Below are positions 6,412 through 8,636 of a DNA stretch of 8,636 nucleotides, piece after piece. The stretch lies in the NCBI GenBank assembly GCA_937888775.1, contig CALAQT010000417.1, positions 1-8,636 of the forward strand, given 5' to 3'. Both the position numbers and the translations under genes were made by a program. The notes beneath the pieces are model-generated. The model ran no database searches and had not been told where the DNA came from. It saw only the letters and a program-made list of their open reading frames with translations. This DNA is from an uncultured Actinomycetes bacterium (GTDB lineage: Bacteria > Actinomycetota > Thermoleophilia > Solirubrobacterales > Solirubrobacteraceae). Each line of letters begins with the position of its first letter. Positions within the stretch are counted from its first letter, which is position 1.

Positions 6412-6822
6412 TTGCCGCGCGTCGTCCTGGACGCCGGGGTTCTGGTCGCGGCTGCGATCGCTCCGCGCGGCATCTGCGGCAGGCTGTTGGACGCTGCGCT
6501 CGAGGACCGCTTCGTGATCGTCGCGTCACCAATGTTGTTGGGCGAGCTCGCGCGCGTCCTCATGCGCCCAAAATTCCGCCGTTACCTGACCGAGCGCGAG
6601 GCTCGCCAGATCGTCGCGGAGATCACCCAGCTCGTCGAACTGCAACCCGAGGCGCCAGCGTTGCCCGGCGTCACGCCCGACGCCAAAGACGACTACCTGG
6701 TCGCGCTTGCCCGCGCCGTCGAGGCCGACTACCTGATCTCCGGGGACGCGCACCTCACCGAGCTCATCGACTCTCAGCCGCCGGTCCTCACACCGTGCAC
6801 CTTCCTCGAACTCCTCGACTGA
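6412..6822 (+). CDS. PIN-domain ribonuclease toxin (VapC-like)
   Basis: A 136-residue single-domain PIN protein of the kind often annotated as a putative toxin of COG1569/PIN_3. It begins VVLDAGVLVAA with acidic residue Asp7, then Glu45 in LLGELARVLMRP, Asp93/Asp94 in DAKDDYLVALA and Asp112 in ISGDAHL, giving the four-acid metal site for RNA cleavage. The start is TTG (6412), immediately after the antitoxin TAG; no ATG or GTG fits the conserved N-terminus. One oddity is Gly where the family usually has Asn two residues after the first Asp (DAG instead of DTN or DAN). It probably stabilises the element; the RNA target is unknown. Confidence 0.87.
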   Translation: MPRVVLDAGVLVAAAIAPRGICGRLLDAALEDRFVIVASPMLLGELARVLMRPKFRRYLTEREARQIVAEITQLVELQPEAPALPGVTPDAKDDYLVALARAVEADYLISGDAHLTELIDSQPPVLTPCTFLELLD

Positions 6823-6880
6823 ACGCTGCCAGACCGCGGCCGTCACGCGACGACACCCGCATCATGTAGCATCGCTGTAC

Positions 6881-6906
6881 TTGTCACCAATCGCGCTATG
6901 CGGTGA
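6881..6906 (+). promoter_or_regulatory. Candidate control region of the second HTH gene
   Basis: TTGTCA (6881-6886) could be a -35, but no convincing -10 is found at 17-18 bases. TCACC (6884-6888) and GGTGA (6902-6906) form a short inverted repeat around ATCGCGCTATGCG (6890-6902), the near copy of the motif upstream of the excisionase-like unit. Confidence 0.4.
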
Positions 6907-6936
6907 TGATGGTGCGGAGTGTTTGGGAGCGATGCC

Positions 6937-7272
6937 ATGACCGATAGGAATTTGAGCAGAACGGGGGCTGATGAGGACCCGTGGCTGACGCTGCCAGAGG
7001 TCAGCGCGGAGCTCCGCGTGCATCCCTCGACCGTGCGGCTGTGGGTGGCGAACGGTCGCCTCGCGGCGGTTCGCGCCGGCGGGCGCAAGTGGCGTGTGCG
7101 CCGCTCTGAGGTCGACCGGATGCTGAGCTCAGACGTCTCCCCCGGCTACGCGCAGCATGCCTCGCCGCGCGCTTCTCCGTCACCGGCCGTCGATCCGTTC
7201 GCGCCGCCGATCAAGCGACCCGGCGCATGGGTCATCGACACCACCGCAGGCAAGCCGCAGGAGGGGTCATGA
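6937..7272 (+). CDS. Excisionase / MerR-like HTH DNA-binding protein
   Basis: A 111-residue protein from the ATG at 6937, chosen over an in-frame GTG at 6919 because GGGAG stands 7 bases before it. Residues ~15-66 form a winged HTH: PWLTLPEVSAELRVHPSTVRLW, wing GRLAAVRAGGRKWRVRRSEVDRML (given here as consecutive parts; the key points are LTLPEVSAEL, STVRLWVANG, AVRAGGRKWRV and SEVDRML). A proline-rich, probably flexible tail (~68-111) follows, containing DPFAPPIKRPGAW. The ATGA overlap with the next gene shows that they are made together. It may be the element's regulator or a second recombination directionality factor; sequence alone cannot decide. Confidence 0.8.
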   Translation: MTDRNLSRTGADEDPWLTLPEVSAELRVHPSTVRLWVANGRLAAVRAGGRKWRVRRSEVDRMLSSDVSPGYAQHASPRASPSPAVDPFAPPIKRPGAWVIDTTAGKPQEGS

Positions 7273-7706
7273 CCGACGACGCTCGACTGGCGATCGAGCA
7301 GCTGCAGATCGCCGACGGCCGCTGGGAGCAGGCTCTCGAGGCGAGCTCGTTCGCGCCGCCGGACCCCGAATTCGCGGCTCGGGTTCGCGCGGTCGCGGAC
7401 GCGAGCGAGCAGGAGGCCGCGGCGTTCCGGTTCGCTGACTCGCTCGGCCTTGGATGGCGCTCGCGAACGGGCGCCCGCAACATGAACCTCTCCTACGAGC
7501 TCCGCCGCGACGGCAACCGTCGCGGCGACCCGAAGGTGTGGGAACGCTTCGACGGCGCGGTCGCGACGCTCGGCGCCGCGCTCGAAGGGGTCGCGCTGAG
7601 CGCTATCGCGCGAGCATTCGCAGAGCTCGCCGACGTGACCCGCGAGCTCGCCGACGAGATCGAACGGGTCGACGCGCTCCCGATCTCCCGCCGCCGAGCC
7701 GGATAG
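7269..7706 (+). CDS. Protein of unknown function, coupled to the HTH gene
   Basis: A 145-residue protein. The ATG at 7269 overlaps the HTH gene's TGA and has AGGAGG four bases upstream, which decides the start. No family is recognised. It is predicted largely helical and acidic in the first ~65 residues (AIEQLQIADGRWEQALE; FAARVRAVADASEQEAAAFRFA). A central basic stretch follows (YELRRDGNRRGDPKVWERF, ~78-97), then long amphipathic Ala/Leu helices (~98-135, ELADVTRELADEIERV), which look suited to a coiled coil or helix bundle. There are no cysteines, no membrane segment and no signal peptide. Co-expression with a DNA-binding protein suggests a partner or accessory role. Codon use is typical of the neighbourhood. 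Confidence 0.72.
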   Translation: MTDDARLAIEQLQIADGRWEQALEASSFAPPDPEFAARVRAVADASEQEAAAFRFADSLGLGWRSRTGARNMNLSYELRRDGNRRGDPKVWERFDGAVATLGAALEGVALSAIARAFAELADVTRELADEIERVDALPISRRRAG

Positions 7707-7740
7707 ACAGCGAGCCGGCGGCCTGCACGCCGCGCGTGAC

Positions 7741-7769
7741 CTCATCTCGGCGCGCAGCGCCGAGATGAG
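7741..7769. repeat. 13-bp perfect hairpin after the unknown gene
   Basis: CTCATCTCGGCGC (7741-7753) and GCGCCGAGATGAG (7757-7769) are perfect complements around a 3-base centre. It starts 34 bases after the stop at 7706. It could end transcription of the HTH operon, but no T-run follows on either strand, so it may instead be an mRNA-stabilising stem or a protein site. Confidence 0.7.
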
Positions 7770-7993
7770 CCTCGACCTCACGCGCGAACCACCAGCCCCT
7801 CCCGGCCACATCCCCCTTCCCCAGCGCCGTTCCAACTCGTCCCGCACGCGCCAAACCAGCGCCAAGCCAGACCGCACATCTAGCCGGCGCTTCAGCTCGG
7901 CGCTTACCGAACTACGCCTCCTCTCCGACAACCATCGACACCTGTCCCCCCACCCCGACTCCGCTATCGGCCCCGCTCCCACCGCAACTAATC

Positions 7994-8121
7994 CGCCCCC
8001 GCCCCTGCTGCAGATTCGAACACCAGGACCCGAGCCAGACTACCCGAACCACACATCGTGGGGGGCGGGTAGTCTGGCTCGGGGACCCCACCAAAACCCA
8101 TATGCAGCGGGGGCGGGGGCG
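7994..8121. repeat. Nested inverted repeat (18-bp perfect core, 22-base outer arms)
   Basis: The core arms CCCGAGCCAGACTACCCG (8029-8046) and CGGGTAGTCTGGCTCGGG (8066-8083) are perfect complements. The 19-base loop itself contains CCAC / GTGG (8049-8052, 8058-8061). Outside the core, 7994-8015 and 8100-8121 are complementary at 20 of 22 positions, with 13 and 16 unpaired bases between the layers. The whole can fold as one large hairpin or cruciform. Function unknown. Confidence 0.8.
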
Positions 8122-8126
8122 AGTTC

Positions 8127-8175
8127 TGGTGCGGACTCACAGTCCATAGTTAAGTCCATAGTTCAGTCCACACCA
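8127..8175. repeat. AGTCC repeat cluster with framing inverted repeat
   Basis: AGTCCATAGTT occurs exactly at 8141-8151 and 8153-8163 (12-bp period), followed by a partial copy AGTCCA at 8165-8170. TGGTGCGGACT (8127-8137) and AGTCCACACCA (8165-8175) are complementary at 10 of 11 positions and frame the tandem copies. GGACT-CAC-AGTCC (8133-8145) is a further short inverted repeat. The layout resembles iterons or a multi-site operator. Confidence 0.7.
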
Positions 8176-8280
8176 AGCGCATCGTCATCGCCTCGCACGA
8201 CGCACCTGTTCGGCCCGGCCGTCCCGGCTTCGTTGGGAAGGGCGAAATATGACTGCTTCAGCGAAAAGCAGGAGGGTGAT

Positions 8281-8589
8281 ATGCCCCGGCCGAGCGTGCC
8301 CCCTGTCCTCAGAAGCAGGCACCAAGTCGGCGTCAGCGTCGGCTTCCGCTTTGAATTGCAGCCGACCGCGGATTATCAATATCGAACAAAGGGCGGCATC
8401 GGAGTCAGGCTCAAGAGTCGTCGGACCATGCCGTCGATTCCAGCGCTGGTCCGCCCTGGTTTCGTTGCAATCCGGGTACGTCCGGATCGGCCGACGGTGC
8501 CGCAGTTGCTCAAGACCAGGCGTCTCCACCTGGCTGCTGGAAAGCACCAGCAGCGGCAGTATCGTCCGCGGTGCCGACACTGCTCATAG
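8281..8589 (+). CDS. Possible small protein, unknown
   Basis: The ATG at 8281 follows AGGAGG at a 5-base spacing, the best ribosome binding site in the right part of the window, and 102 codons follow to a TAG. The product is basic, with VGVSVGFRFELQP at ~17-29 and a C-terminal RCRHCS with one CxxC. No family is recognised and third-position GC is lower than in neighbouring genes. A competing frame from an ATG at 8248 (GAAGGG about 6 bases upstream) stays open to the window edge, but its Ser/Cys-rich product looks less protein-like. Both frames may be chance; the ribosome binding site is the only positive evidence. Confidence 0.3.
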   Translation: MPRPSVPPVLRSRHQVGVSVGFRFELQPTADYQYRTKGGIGVRLKSRRTMPSIPALVRPGFVAIRVRPDRPTVPQLLKTRRLHLAAGKHQQRQYRPRCRHCS

Positions 8590-8636
8590 GCCATCCTGTT
8601 GTTGTCTCGACCGCCGCCGGGAGAGGGCCAAGACTG

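Larger units (their letters stand above)
7707..8636. other. Long stretch with no confident gene, rich in repeats and strand bias
   Basis: About 930 bases. Frames on both strands here have odd, low-complexity translations (Ser/Pro/Arg or Gly/Arg/Trp rich), lack ribosome binding sites and match nothing I know. The stretch holds a 13-bp hairpin (7741-7769), a C-rich plus strand (my hand count for 7801-8040 is about 119 C to 44 G), a nested 128-bp inverted repeat (7994-8121), AGTCC repeats (8127-8175) and one short frame with a good ribosome binding site (8281). Confidence 0.6.

Noticed and set aside
7146..7982. 278-codon minus-strand open frame
   Set aside because: Its left part is the antisense of the HTH and 145-residue genes. 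The part beyond 7707 is Gly/Arg/Trp-rich with no ribosome binding site, so its length comes from base bias.
8012..8080. tRNA-like text (GATTCGAAC and GGGTAGTCTGG) in the palindrome region
   Set aside because: No T-stem, D-stem or acceptor pairing could be built on either strand, so it is not a tRNA or a tRNA fragment.
8127..8175. CRISPR-like array
   Set aside because: Repeat units are 11-12 bp and directly tandem with no spacers, and no cas gene is present.
8516..8554. Short inverted repeats CCAGG/CCTGG and GCTGCTGG/CCAGCAGC near the right edge
   Set aside because: Short, without a T-run, and inside a possible reading frame; expected by chance in GC-rich DNA.
8185..8580. 131-codon minus-strand frame opposite the 8281 frame
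   Set aside because: No ribosome binding site, motif or credible composition.
7765..8589. Full 274-codon plus-strand frame
   Set aside because: The first 170 residues are Pro/Ser/Arg low-complexity and run through the palindrome and repeats. There is no ribosome binding site at 7765. Only the segment from 8281 has translation signals.
5543..8636. Second copy of the tRNA-Leu 3' end (attR)
   Set aside because: Searched by eye for GGTTCGAGTCC and CTCGGGCGCA; only short chance matches such as GGGCGCA near 7081.

Overview
The window is high-GC DNA that looks chromosomal and actinobacterial. Supporting signs are GTG and TTG starts, start/stop overlaps between genes, a Gram-positive type LexA operator (CGAAC-N4-GTTCG), a class A RNase P RNA and a probable leaderless gene. 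The lexA / zinc-ribbon / rnpB order and protein style suggest Thermoleophilia (Solirubrobacterales-like). That placement is an impression, not a measurement.

Left half (1-4293), host backbone, mostly minus strand. From right to left: lexA with a clear promoter and SOS box; a 71-residue zinc-ribbon protein whose GTG start overlaps the lexA stop; rnpB, whose -10 hexamer lies in the last codons of the zinc-ribbon gene, ending at a strong hairpin terminator; then two penicillin acylase (Ntn-hydrolase) genes joined by a GTGA overlap. The second acylase gene runs off the left edge. Divergent from lexA is a plus-strand tRNA-Leu(GAG) with its own terminator.

Right half (4294-8636), accessory DNA, best read as one end of a small integrative element inserted next to tRNA-Leu. 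It holds a complete tyrosine recombinase preceded by three phased TGGCAACA repeats. On the opposite strand is a two-gene unit: a 67-residue unknown protein overlapping by ATGA with an excisionase-like HTH protein. A ribbon-helix-helix/PIN (VapBC-type) toxin-antitoxin pair follows, apparently leaderless, with an 11-bp inverted-repeat operator across its promoter. Then come a second excisionase-like HTH protein and an ATGA-coupled 145-residue protein of unknown function. No phage structural, replication or transfer gene is visible, and no second att copy was found, so the element probably continues past the right edge.

The last 930 bases carry no confident gene but are rich in structure: a 13-bp perfect hairpin, about 240 bp with a strong C-over-G strand bias, a nested inverted repeat of 128 bp with an 18-bp perfect core, and a cluster of AGTCC repeats framed by another inverted repeat. 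This is the least explained part of the window. It could be a replication or transfer origin of the element, a structured RNA locus, or a recombination region. A short reading frame with an excellent ribosome binding site follows it.
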